Source of the DNA: an uncultured Clostridia bacterium
GTDB taxonomy: Bacteria > Bacillota_A > Clostridia > Christensenellales > UBA1242
Length of the DNA stretch: 11,146 nt
Assembly: GCA_947629895.1 (NCBI GenBank)
Contig: CANRFP010000042.1
Location: forward strand, 1 to 11,146
Reading direction: 5' to 3'
In this document: positions 1 to 6,714 of the stretch, in pieces
How the letters are laid out: each line of letters begins with the position of its first letter
How positions within the stretch are numbered: position 1 is the first letter of the stretch
Made by a program: the position numbers and the translations under genes
Notes under the pieces: generated by a model
Databases searched by the model: none
Told to the model about the DNA's origin: nothing
The model's input: only the letters and a program-made list of their open reading frames with translations

Positions 1-1722
1 CTTGCATGTTTTGATTGCATCCTTAACTTCCTCTCTTGGAGGGTCAATCATGCCCACAAGCCCCAAAAAGATTAAGTCATTTTCGGTGTTTTCGCTGGTT
101 GGTTTTCCAATTTTATCAACAGTTTTGTAGGCAAAACCCAAGCATCTAAGCGCAAAAGAGGCAAATTCAGCATTTTTGTTTAATATGCTCTCTTTGTCCG
201 CATCGGTGATTTTTCTAATTTTTCCGTTTTCCAAAACGCGTGAGCAGCGATTTAAGATGTTATCAACCGCCCCTTTTGTGTAAACAACAGTTTTTTCGTC
301 AACAGAATTAAAGGTTGTCATAAGTTTTCTGTCGCTGTCAAAAGGAATTTCGTTCACTCTTGGAAATTTTCCGTCAACATTTTCTTTGTTGAAGCCAAAT
401 TTGTAGCCATAATGCACAAGAGCAATCTCAGTTGGGTCTCCAATGCTTTCAAGTTTGTCGTTTTCAATTCTCACTTTGGTGTCATTACATAAAAGCATAC
501 ATCTCATAAGTTCAGTGAGAGTTTTGTCATTTTCAAACTTCTCTTGGCTGATTTTTTCAAGTTTATCCAAAGTAACAATGCTGTCAACAGCATTTTCGCC
601 GGCAACATTTTCAAATTTTAGGTTGTTTATCTCTTCGCAATTTTCGCCAAAATAAAAGATTTTTTGCACCGTCATTTTGTTAAGTGTCAAAGTTCCTGTT
701 TTATCCGAACAAATAACCTCAGTGCTGCCAAGAGTTTCAACCGCTGGCAAAGTTTTCACAATGGCGCGTTGTTCGCTCATGCGCTTCACGCCAAGTGACA
801 AAGTGACTGTGTTGCAGGCAGGAAGCCCCTCCGGAATTGCACAAACTGCAATTGCCGTTGCCATTGAAAAGGCTGAAAAAATTCTTGACCAAATGTCACC
901 ATTTCCCATTCCACTTGCAATTTCAACAATAAACACAATCAGGCAAACCACAAGCACAATGATTGTCAATATGATGCTTGTTGATTTCAATCTTTTTGTT
1001 AAAGGTGTTGTGGTTTCGTCCATCTCAGAAAGCGCGGAGGCAATTTTTCCCATTTCGGTGTTCATGCCCGTTTCAAAAACCACACCTTTGCCTCGCCCAT
1101 ATGTAACAACGCTGCCCATAAACGCCATGTTCACGCGGTCACCAAGCACAGAGTTTTCTCCAAGCACACACAAGCAGTCTTTTTCAACTGCCACACTTTC
1201 GCCTGTTAAAGCGCTTTCTTCAATTTTTAGGGAATTGCTTTCAAAAAGTCTCAAATCGGCCGGAACAATATCCCCCGCTTCAAGCACAACCACATCCCCA
1301 ACAACCAACTCTTCCGACTTAATTTTCAAAACTTTGTTGTTTCTTATAACAGTGCAATAAGGTTTTGTCATGTTTTTGAGCGCATCCATTGCTTTTTCAC
1401 TTTTTCGCTCTTGCAAAAAGCCGATAACGGCATTAAACAGCACAACAATAAAAATGATTGCCGCATCAATAAATTCATTCACAGAATTTTGCACTGCTCC
1501 AATCACAATTGACACAACGGCGCTGACAATAAGCACAATAATCAAAATTTCTTTAAATTGCCCCAAAAATTGAAGGAAGGCGTTTTTTTTCTTTTTTTCA
1601 ATAAGGGCGTTTTTGCCATTTTTTTCAAGCCTTGTTTTGCTTTCTGCAACAGAAAGCCCTTCCGCACTTGTGTGCAGTTCTTCAAAAGTTTGTTCAATGG
1701 TTTTGCTAAACGCCTTTTCCAT
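1..1722 (-). CDS. Cation-transporting P-type ATPase, type IIA (calcium-type), N-terminal part, cut by window edge
   Basis: ATP-driven cation pump of the cytoplasmic membrane, resembling SERCA/PMR1-type calcium ATPases. The frame is open for 574 codons from ATG 1722 to base 1, with no stop, and ends in a PPREEVKDAIKTC hinge-like motif; the remaining part of the family's usual 850-900 residues is outside. Visible in order: N-terminal cation-ATPase domain; M1-M2 (about 50-107); actuator domain with TGES at 173-176; M3; M4 with PEGL at 297-300, whose Glu is a calcium ligand in SERCA; phosphorylation motif DKTGTLT with the acceptor Asp340; a GDPTETAL motif; and the nucleotide-binding KGA at Lys483. 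The start fits the family N-terminus, but no Shine-Dalgarno precedes it; a TATAAT lies 7 nt upstream. The ion cannot be decided because the M5-M6 ligands are missing. Calcium is likely; manganese or another cation is possible. Confidence 0.93.
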   Translation of the reverse strand, partial: MEKAFSKTIEQTFEELHTSAEGLSVAESKTRLEKNGKNALIEKKKKNAFLQFLGQFKEILIIVLIVSAVVSIVIGAVQNSVNEFIDAAIIFIVVLFNAVIGFLQERKSEKAMDALKNMTKPYCTVIRNNKVLKIKSEELVVGDVVVLEAGDIVPADLRLFESNSLKIEESALTGESVAVEKDCLCVLGENSVLGDRVNMAFMGSVVTYGRGKGVVFETGMNTEMGKIASALSEMDETTTPLTKRLKSTSIILTIIVLVVCLIVFIVEIASGMGNGDIWSRIFSAFSMATAIAVCAIPEGLPACNTVTLSLGVKRMSEQRAIVKTLPAVETLGSTEVICSDKTGTLTLNKMTVQKIFYFGENCEEINNLKFENVAGENAVDSIVTLDKLEKISQEKFENDKTLTELMRCMLLCNDTKVRIENDKLESIGDPTEIALVHYGYKFGFNKENVDGKFPRVNEIPFDSDRKLMTTFNSVDEKTVVYTKGAVDNILNRCSRVLENGKIRKITDADKESILNKNAEFASFALRCLGFAYKTVDKIGKPTSENTENDLIFLGLVGMIDPPREEVKDAIKTCK

Positions 1723-1729
1723 ATGATTT

Positions 1730-1757
1730 ATTATATCAAACATAAGCCAATTTACAA
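1730..1757 (-). promoter_or_regulatory. Promoter of the P-type ATPase gene, probably giving a leaderless message
   Basis: Reading the minus strand, TTGTAA (1752-1757) and a perfect TATAAT (1730-1735) are 16 bp apart. Only 7 nt (AAATCAT) separate the -10 box from the ATPase ATG, so a start site 7-8 nt downstream of the -10 box would coincide with the ATG. No Shine-Dalgarno is present. The -35 is weak (4 of 6), and the DNA is AT-rich, so chance matches are possible. Confidence 0.5.
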
Positions 1758-1832
1758 AAGATTTTTGCTTTAAAAACAAAAATTTGTTAAAATATGATTG
1801 ATTTTTTTGTTTTAATATATTAATATAATTGT

Positions 1833-1991
1833 ATGGAAGTTTCAAAAGATAAACAAATCAAATTTTATAAAGCAATGATTGATGAACTTGACGATGAAAT
1901 GTTGAAAAACAATGACATTTCAACGCAAGAAAAATATATGCAAACAAAACAGGCACTTTTAAGAAAATTAAGAAATTTGCGTGGATTATAA
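1833..1991 (+). CDS. Small charged protein of 52 residues, function unknown
   Basis: Short ORF from ATG 1833 to TAA, not recognised as a member of any family. The protein is highly charged and looks helical throughout: an acidic first half (IDELDDEM, residues 16-23) and a basic, Leu-rich C-terminus (QALLRKLRNLRGL). It has no membrane segment or cysteine. Support for a real gene: it fills the space between the divergent ATPase promoter and a strong terminator that begins 22 bp after its stop, and nothing else on the plus strand would use that terminator. Against it: there is no Shine-Dalgarno, and the only good -10 hexamer (TATAAT, 1824-1829) ends 3 nt before the ATG with no properly spaced -35. 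Alternatives are a small RNA or a chance ORF. The small acidic phosphatase Spo0E was considered, but its SQELD-type motif is absent. Confidence 0.5.
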   Translation: MEVSKDKQIKFYKAMIDELDDEMLKNNDISTQEKYMQTKQALLRKLRNLRGL

Positions 1992-2013
1992 CAAAAAACA
2001 ATAAAAAATAATA

Positions 2014-2042
2014 AAAAAACCGCTGTTTTAAAGCGGTTTTTT
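2014..2042. terminator. Bidirectional intrinsic terminator between the 52-residue ORF and the coiled-coil gene
   Basis: An 11-bp stem (arms 2014-2024 and 2032-2042, core ACCGCT/AGCGGT) with a 7-nt loop. Its A6 and T6 flanks supply a U-tract in either direction. It ends the plus-strand small ORF and sits 4 bp beyond the minus-strand coiled-coil stop codon. Confidence 0.9.
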
Positions 2043-2046
2043 GTTT

Positions 2047-3249
2047 TTATTGATTGTTTTCTTCGTTTTCAATTCTTTCAATTTCTTGTCTGTATTTTGC
2101 AATATCTGCTTTAAGTTCATCGTTACGAAGTTTCAAAACGTTATACATTTTTTCAAGATATGGATATCTTTCTTCATTCTTCTTCATAACTTCTTCGCAG
2201 TGTTGAACTGAAAGTTTAAGCCCATCCAAAAGGTCAAGGTCCTCAGCAAGTTTTTTAGCCTTTTCTTCATCGATGTCTGCATAATTGTTCACACCATAAA
2301 GAATAACTTTTTGCTTAGCAACAAGTGCTTCTTTTCTTCTGAGTTTCTTTTCATCTTTTTCATGTGTGTGCCAAACTTTACGAAGTGGAATATATTCTTT
2401 TTTGCATTGTTTAAATTCTTTTTCTGTTACTCTAAGGCGTTCCTCAGCAGCAGCAAGTCTTGCTTTGAGTTCTTCCAAAGTTAAGTTTTCAACAACAGTT
2501 TCAACTCTTGTCTCAACTCTGGTTTCAACCTTAGGCTCTGATTGTGCTTGTTGAGCAAGTGCTTGTTTTGCAGCTTCAAGTTCTCTAACCATTGCTTCAT
2601 ATCTGGCTTTTTCAGCGTTAAGCGCTTCTCTTTCATCAGCCAAAGCGTCTGTTGTGCTTTCAACTTCTTCTTGCTCTTCCTCTTGTTCTTCTTCAACAGG
2701 AGCAACCTCAGGTTCAGCCTCTGCCTCTTCTGTTTCTTCGTTTTCCTCTTCTTGCTCCATGTCTGCTTGCATTCTGCGAAGAATTTCTTGACGTCTTGCC
2801 TCCAAATATGCACGTCTTTCAAGTCTTTCTTGCTCTTGAGAGTCGTTTTCTGCAGCAACTTCTGCCTTTTCTTCTTCGGCTTTATTTTCATCAACCTCTT
2901 CAAGTTTGCTTTCGTCAATCAAGCTTTGTTCTTCTGCAACAGGCTCAACGGTTTCAACAGGAGTTTCAACTTTTTCTGGAACTGCATCAATGCTGTAATC
3001 AACAACCACAACACGATCCTTCTTTGAGTTCTGTTCTTCCTTCTTTCCAAGATCTGGTGCTTCGCGTTTTTCACGTTTAGCAGGATTTTTTGTTCTGTTA
3101 ACCATGTAAGAAACAACTTCCCACAAAAGGTAAAGAACAAGTGCGCCAGCAACAACAACACCAAGAATGATTAAGATGTTGAAAATCAAACTTGTTGTGC
3201 TATTTCCGCCATCAGCGCCAACAACTGCATTTAAAAGAGATTTAAACAT
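2047..3249 (-). CDS. Membrane-anchored, Glu-rich coiled-coil protein, function unknown
   Basis: 400 residues; I do not recognise a named family. There is one hydrophobic segment at about 21-50 (ILIILGVVVAGALVLYLLW core), followed by a basic stretch (51-80) that should hold the C-terminal bulk in the cytoplasm by the positive-inside rule. Residues 85-200 are low-complexity and very rich in Glu, with clusters such as EEEQEEEQEE near 186-195. About 203-395 is a long charged helical region with heptad-like spacing, broken near 315-325 (LYGVNNYADID). The only repeat is a short VETR series at 241-252. ATG 3249 is preceded by AAGGAAGG, 9 nt away. It lies downstream of ssrA with no intrinsic terminator and no clear promoter in the 79-bp gap (3250-3328), so read-through from smpB-ssrA is likely. 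It ends at the bidirectional terminator. The layout suggests a structural or scaffold protein, which is inference only. Overlapping ORFs in other frames are by-products of the GAA/GAG-rich code. Confidence 0.85.
   Translation of the reverse strand: MFKSLLNAVVGADGGNSTTSLIFNILIILGVVVAGALVLYLLWEVVSYMVNRTKNPAKREKREAPDLGKKEEQNSKKDRVVVVDYSIDAVPEKVETPVETVEPVAEEQSLIDESKLEEVDENKAEEEKAEVAAENDSQEQERLERRAYLEARRQEILRRMQADMEQEEENEETEEAEAEPEVAPVEEEQEEEQEEVESTTDALADEREALNAEKARYEAMVRELEAAKQALAQQAQSEPKVETRVETRVETVVENLTLEELKARLAAAEERLRVTEKEFKQCKKEYIPLRKVWHTHEKDEKKLRRKEALVAKQKVILYGVNNYADIDEEKAKKLAEDLDLLDGLKLSVQHCEEVMKKNEERYPYLEKMYNVLKLRNDELKADIAKYRQEIERIENEENNQ
2498..2533 (-). repeat. Three imperfect 12-bp tandem repeats inside the coiled-coil gene
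   Basis: Three in-frame copies of a 12-bp unit (plus-strand form GTTTCAACTCTT with 1-4 changes) encode a repeated Val-Glu-Thr-Arg-like tetrapeptide at residues 240-252. Being a multiple of three, the array can expand or contract without breaking the frame. Confidence 0.7.
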
Positions 3250-3328
3250 AGCAAATTACCTTCCTTTTTTGTTTTTTTCTAGTTTTTTGATTTTTTGTGC
3301 TTGAAAGTTTTCAAACAACTTCAAACTT

Positions 3329-3724
3329 TGGTGGAGACGGAGGGAATTGAACCCTCGTCCGAAAACAATCCAAAATATCTTTCTACACGTTTAGTTTATG
3401 CTTGAATTTCGTTTTTAATTAACCCATAAACAAGTTTTAAAAACTATTTCTTAAATTTTTTATGGCTGCAAGAACAACTCACCATAAAGTTTTTGCCTAA
3501 GTTCATGCCCAATCTTTAAATGGCAAGTTTAAAGGTGGACAGATTGAATAAATCAATCAGGTCGTTATTTCTTCAACTAGGCAGCAACTGCAAATCTGTT
3601 GAAAGAAACAACATTGTCATTTTTGTCTGCGTTTATTTTCGCATTGTCCTGTTTAAGGTGTTGGGCACCCACCACGTGCTTTACATATTCTGCATTTGTC
3701 CCCGTCGAAACCAAAATCGTCCCC
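3329..3724 (-). ncRNA. ssrA: Transfer-messenger RNA (tmRNA), one-piece
   Basis: Rescues ribosomes stalled on broken messages by acting as alanyl-tRNA and then as mRNA for a degradation tag. The 5' end GGGGACG (3724-3718) pairs with CGTCTCC before ACCA (end 3329), giving a 7-bp acceptor stem with a G3-U wobble, the alanine identity element. The TTTCGACGGGG segment typical of tmRNA 5' domains lies at about 3707-3697, and the T-arm GAGGG-TTCAATT-CCCTC lies just before the 3' acceptor strand. CCA is encoded. Length is 396 nt, within the usual range. The tag frame at 3630-3577 encodes ADKNDNVVSFNRFAVAA. The gene starts 1 nt after the smpB stop, so the 5' end must come from processing of a joint transcript, presumably by RNase P. 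No intrinsic terminator follows. Confidence 0.97.
3577..3630 (-). other. tmRNA tag-peptide reading frame
   Basis: The resume codon is GCA at 3630, preceded by AUAAAC, comparable to the AUAACU before the resume codon in Bacillus tmRNA. Seventeen codons give ADKNDNVVSFNRFAVAA, to which the tRNA-borne alanine is added in front, and then TAG. The C-terminal AVAA matches the hydrophobic-Ala-Ala degron read by ClpXP-type proteases. A second in-frame stop (TAA) follows three codons later. An earlier in-frame GCG (3642) is a less likely resume codon. Confidence 0.85.
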
Positions 3725-3725
3725 G

Positions 3726-4163
3726 TTAGGTCAACCTTTGAAGGTCGCGCTTTTGCTGCCTTTCCTTAATAGATTGCCTTTTGTCGTAAAGTTTTTTTCC
3801 TCTTGCAAGCCCAATTTCCACTTTCACCCTGTTTGATTTATTGAAATAAATCTTTGTGGCAACAATGGTGAAACCTTTTTCCTTAACCAGCCTTTCAAAC
3901 TTTTGAATTTCACTTTTGTTTAAAAGCAATTTTCTTGTTCGCCTTTCGTCTGGTTTGTAGGAAGAAGTTTTTTCGTAAGATTTGATGTAAGCGTTTTTCA
4001 AGAACATTTCGCCGTTTTTAATGACAACAAAACTGTCTCTCAAACTTGCTCCGCCATCTCTCACCGACTTAACTTCACAACCTTCCAGCACAATTCCAGC
4101 CTCAACCAAGTCTGAAACGAAGAAATCAAAGAATGCCTTCTTATTGTTTGATATAACCTTCAT
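3726..4163 (-). CDS. smpB: SsrA-binding protein SmpB
   Basis: Binds the tRNA-like domain of tmRNA and places it in the stalled ribosomal A site during trans-translation. 145 residues, slightly shorter than the usual 150-160. The beta-barrel signature is present: NKKAFFDFFV near the start, EAGIVLEGCEVKS (21-33), LRDSFVVIKNGEMFL (41-55), and RRTRKLLL (74-81). The C-terminal tail GLARGKKLYDKR (118-129) followed by SIKERQQKRDLQRL is the segment that folds into the empty mRNA channel. ATG 4163 is preceded by AGGAGAGG, and the first codons match the family. Its own promoter lies directly upstream, and the ssrA RNA begins 1 nt after its stop, so the two partners are made from one transcript. Confidence 0.98.
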   Translation of the reverse strand: MKVISNNKKAFFDFFVSDLVEAGIVLEGCEVKSVRDGGASLRDSFVVIKNGEMFLKNAYIKSYEKTSSYKPDERRTRKLLLNKSEIQKFERLVKEKGFTIVATKIYFNKSNRVKVEIGLARGKKLYDKRQSIKERQQKRDLQRLT

Positions 4164-4173
4164 TTCCTCTCCT

Positions 4174-4202
4174 ATTATAACACCTTATTTTTCATTTTTC
4201 AA
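4174..4202 (-). promoter_or_regulatory. Sigma-A-type promoter of smpB-ssrA
   Basis: On the minus strand, TTGAAA (4197-4202), a 17-bp spacer and a perfect TATAAT (4174-4179), with TGT just before the -10 box (extended -10). Only 10 nt, AGGAGAGGAA, lie between the -10 box and the smpB ATG, so the expected start site falls within the Shine-Dalgarno and the leader would be about 3-5 nt. smpB may also be read from the upstream rnr transcript, where the Shine-Dalgarno would be intact. Confidence 0.75.
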
Positions 4203-4249
4203 TACCATTTTGCAAAAAAATCGAAAATTTTTAGATTTTTTTTGAAATT

Positions 4250-4276
4250 TTGCTTAAAAAACAACGTTTTTTGCAA
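4250..4276 (-). other. AT-rich hairpin in the rnr-smpB gap
   Basis: Minus-strand TTGC, then A6C-GTT-GT6, then AA and GCAA: a 7-bp A/T stem with a 3-nt loop, extended by a 4-bp TTGC/GCAA pairing past a two-base bulge. It could pause or weakly terminate rnr transcription, but it has no separate U-tract and little GC, so the role is uncertain. Confidence 0.35.
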
Positions 4277-4280
4277 TTTT

Positions 4281-4295
4281 TTAGGTTAAACCTAA
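4281..4295. repeat. 15-bp perfect palindrome directly after the rnr stop codon
   Basis: TTAGGTTAAACCTAA on the plus strand, symmetrical about one central base, adjoins the rnr TAG. In RNA it could form a 5-bp stem with a 5-nt loop. It is followed by an A-run rather than a U-run on the transcribed strand, so it is not a standard terminator. It could be a protein-binding site or a 3'-end structure. Confidence 0.5.
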
Positions 4296-6389
4296 CTACT
4301 CCGCAATCTTAAAATCAAGGTTTCGATTGCTCATATTAACATTTGTTAGAGTCACCTTAACATTGTCACCAATCGAAAAAACATGAGCCGAGCCTTTAAG
4401 TTTAAGTTGTTTTTCCAAAAATAGATAGGCATCATCGGGCAAATCTTCAATTCTCACAAGCCCCTCAACAGTGTTTTCCAATGCCACAAAAATTCCAAAA
4501 TTTGTAACAGATGAAATTGTTGCATCAAACTGTTGCCCAACTCTGTCTTTCATAAGATATGCTTTCCAAAGGTCATCAACACCCCTCTCTGCCATGTCTG
4601 CATTCCTTTCGCACGCAGAAGCTTGCATGGAAGCATCATAAGTGAAATCTTCAAGTGCTTCCATTCTGGTTTGCCCAAATTTTTTGCCATTATGAAGCCA
4701 TTCCTTAATAATTCTGTGAATTGTCAAATCGGGATATCGTCTAATTGGTGAAGTGAAATGGCAATAATCTGTGAGTGCCAAGCCAAAATGCCCCTTATCT
4801 TGATTTGCATAAACAGCCTTTTGCATAGAACGCAGCACCATTTTGTTTACAACATCTTTTGTGCTTGAATTTTCAACACCATTTAAAATTTCTTGAAAAT
4901 ATGCCGGTTTCACATCGTCATCAGGAATTTTTGGAAATTTAACACCAATTCCACGCAAAAAGTCACAAACTGCAAGTATTTTTTCTCTTGTTGGCGCTTC
5001 ATGCACACGATAAACAAAAGGAACGCCCCTCTTGTGAAAATGAGCAGCAATCGTTTCATTTGCCAAAACCATAAAATCCTCAATGAGTCTGTGTGCGCAA
5101 TTTCTTTCTCTTCTTGTCAAATCAACAGCCATTCCGTTTTCGTCAAAAACAAATTGCACCTCTGGCAAATCCAAGTCAAGCGCACCGCGTTTAACAGTGT
5201 TTTTTTCAAGAATATCGCAAAGTTCGCGCATTAAAATGAAGTTTTTTTGCAATTTTTTGGTTTTTTCATTCAATTTTGTGCCTGTGATTGCATCATAAAC
5301 TTCGTCATAGGTGAGCCTTGCAACGCTTTTAATATAACTTTCGCAAATATTGTAATCAAAAACTTTTCCCGAAAAATCCACCTTCATAATGCATGAAAGT
5401 GTCAGCCTTTCAACGCCTTCATTCAGCGAACAAATTCCATTGGAAAGTGATTTTGGAAGCATTGGAAGCACAGAAGTTGGAAAATACACCGATGTGCCTC
5501 TTTTATATGCCTCTTCGTCTATAACAGAATTTTGCTTAACATATTCGCCAACATCGGCAATATGCACGCCAAGTTCATAAAATTTATCAAATTTTTTTAT
5601 GCTGACTGCATCATCCAAATCCTTTGCATCCGCCCCATCAATCGTGAAAATTGTTTCTTTTGTGAGGTCAAGCCTGCCCTTCTTTTGTGCCTCCGACACA
5701 GTTTTTGGCACTTTTTTCTCAGCCTCAACAACGCTTTCTGGAAAAGTTTCAAACAAGTTGTGGTCTCTTATAATTGAAAGTTCCAACGCCTTAACATCAT
5801 CTTGAAAACCCAAAATTTCATTGACGCAACATTTCACTTTTCCTTTGTCAGTTCTAACGATTTTTGCCAAAACTTTTAAGTTTTTTTGCAATTTTAGCCC
5901 TGTTTTCATGATTGGAAGATCAAAATTTATCTTGTTGTTGTCTGGGTTCAAGAAAAAGTTCCCGCCAACAATCTCAACTGTTCCCACAATGTTTTCAAGT
6001 TCTCTATAAATGGAAACAACCTCGCCATCCGCGCCATCTTCATTTCTGGACAAAATTTTAACAATAACGCCCTCTCCGTCAAGCGCGCCAAAAGTTTTGT
6101 TTGCGCTTATGAAAACGTCTTCTTTAAAGCCGTCAACTTTCACAAACCCAAAGCCTTTTGCTGTGCCAAAAAATTCACCCTTAACATAGCCGTGCGAAGG
6201 AATTGTCAAAAATTTGTTTTTTCTTATTTCAAAAATGTCGCCATTGCCAACAAGGTCATAAAAATTTTTTTTCACCTGCTGCTCATCAATTTTCAAAGCG
6301 GATGAAAGAAAAGAAAAAAGTTTGTTTACATCGCTGTAAATCAAACTATTTTTATCCAAAAGTTCTATTATTTGCTTTTTCACGCTCAT
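4296..6389 (-). CDS. rnr: Ribonuclease R (RNase II/RNB family 3'-5' exoribonuclease)
   Basis: Processive 3'-5' exoribonuclease that degrades structured RNA and, in trans-translation, the defective message released by tmRNA. 697 residues, at the short end of the family. In order: N-terminal winged-helix region (1-65); cold-shock RNA-binding domain (67-125, GTAKGFGFVKVDG at 75-87); second beta-barrel domain (about 130-200); RNB catalytic domain with metal-binding Asp251, Asp257, Asp259 and Asp260 in the TIDGADAKDLDDAV motif; the conserved GHFGLAL and YCHFTSPIRRYPDL blocks (533-555); and an S1 domain (617-695). The Lys-rich tail of longer homologues is absent. ATG 6389 is preceded by AGAGG, and the gene begins 12 bp after the secG stop, so translation is probably coupled. 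Its place between secG and smpB is the classic Firmicutes order. Confidence 0.98.
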   Translation of the reverse strand: MSVKKQIIELLDKNSLIYSDVNKLFSFLSSALKIDEQQVKKNFYDLVGNGDIFEIRKNKFLTIPSHGYVKGEFFGTAKGFGFVKVDGFKEDVFISANKTFGALDGEGVIVKILSRNEDGADGEVVSIYRELENIVGTVEIVGGNFFLNPDNNKINFDLPIMKTGLKLQKNLKVLAKIVRTDKGKVKCCVNEILGFQDDVKALELSIIRDHNLFETFPESVVEAEKKVPKTVSEAQKKGRLDLTKETIFTIDGADAKDLDDAVSIKKFDKFYELGVHIADVGEYVKQNSVIDEEAYKRGTSVYFPTSVLPMLPKSLSNGICSLNEGVERLTLSCIMKVDFSGKVFDYNICESYIKSVARLTYDEVYDAITGTKLNEKTKKLQKNFILMRELCDILEKNTVKRGALDLDLPEVQFVFDENGMAVDLTRRERNCAHRLIEDFMVLANETIAAHFHKRGVPFVYRVHEAPTREKILAVCDFLRGIGVKFPKIPDDDVKPAYFQEILNGVENSSTKDVVNKMVLRSMQKAVYANQDKGHFGLALTDYCHFTSPIRRYPDLTIHRIIKEWLHNGKKFGQTRMEALEDFTYDASMQASACERNADMAERGVDDLWKAYLMKDRVGQQFDATISSVTNFGIFVALENTVEGLVRIEDLPDDAYLFLEKQLKLKGSAHVFSIGDNVKVTLTNVNMSNRNLDFKIAE

Positions 6390-6401
6390 GAAAAGCCTCT
6401 T

Positions 6402-6698
6402 TTATGGGTGATATACCAAAAGTGTGACAAAATAAAGTATAACGCAAACCACAGCAATTATAGAGAAAATAATTGTGATGAGTTTAAGTCTGCCATCACG
6501 TGAGCCGCCTTTATTTTTTGAATAATAACTTTCTTGTTGTCCTGTGATGACATTTGTGCTTTCGCCGTCACCATCAGTGTTTTGGAAAAGTGTTGTTGCA
6601 ACAATCACAAGTGCGCAAACAACAACCAAGCAAAAAAGCACAATTCTTATTATTGGAAAAGATGATGTAATCCAAGGTGCTAAGTTTGAATTTTCCAT
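6402..6698 (-). CDS. secG: Preprotein translocase subunit SecG
   Basis: Small subunit of the SecYEG export channel in the cytoplasmic membrane. 98 residues with two membrane segments (about 16-38 and 72-95), joined by a Gly/Ser-rich loop. That loop contains ITGQQESYYSKNKGGSRDGRL (51-71), which fits the SecG pattern of a glycine-rich loop and an FGKNK-like motif before the second helix. The LFQN at 37-40, after the first helix, corresponds to the family's LLQ. ATG 6698 is preceded by AAGGAG. It is second in the operon, 16 bp after the 80-residue membrane protein and 12 bp before rnr. The sequence is diverged in the loop, so the call rests on both pattern and gene order. Confidence 0.9.
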   Translation of the reverse strand: MENSNLAPWITSSFPIIRIVLFCLVVVCALVIVATTLFQNTDGDGESTNVITGQQESYYSKNKGGSRDGRLKLITIIFSIIAVVCVILYFVTLLVYHP

Positions 6699-6714
6699 TT
6701 TAATCTCCTTTTAA

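Noticed and set aside
443..1773. Plus-strand ORFs opposite the ATPase
   Set aside because: The minus frame is open without a stop over all 574 codons and contains every P-type ATPase motif, so the plus-strand ORFs are antisense shadows.
2366..3164. Several overlapping ORFs on both strands across the coiled-coil gene
   Set aside because: Their Lys-, Leu/Phe- or Gln-rich translations are frame shadows of GAA/GAG-rich coding DNA. Only the 400-residue frame has a Shine-Dalgarno, a sensible membrane anchor and a terminator.
3290..3328. Terminator after tmRNA
   Set aside because: TTGAAA-AC-TTTCAA is an inverted repeat on the minus strand, but its 2-nt loop and the following A-run, not U-run, do not make an intrinsic terminator.
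3520..3729. Plus-strand ORF of 69 codons
   Set aside because: It lies wholly antisense to the tmRNA and the end of smpB, with no Shine-Dalgarno or family resemblance; the tmRNA ends, tag and T-arm explain the sequence.
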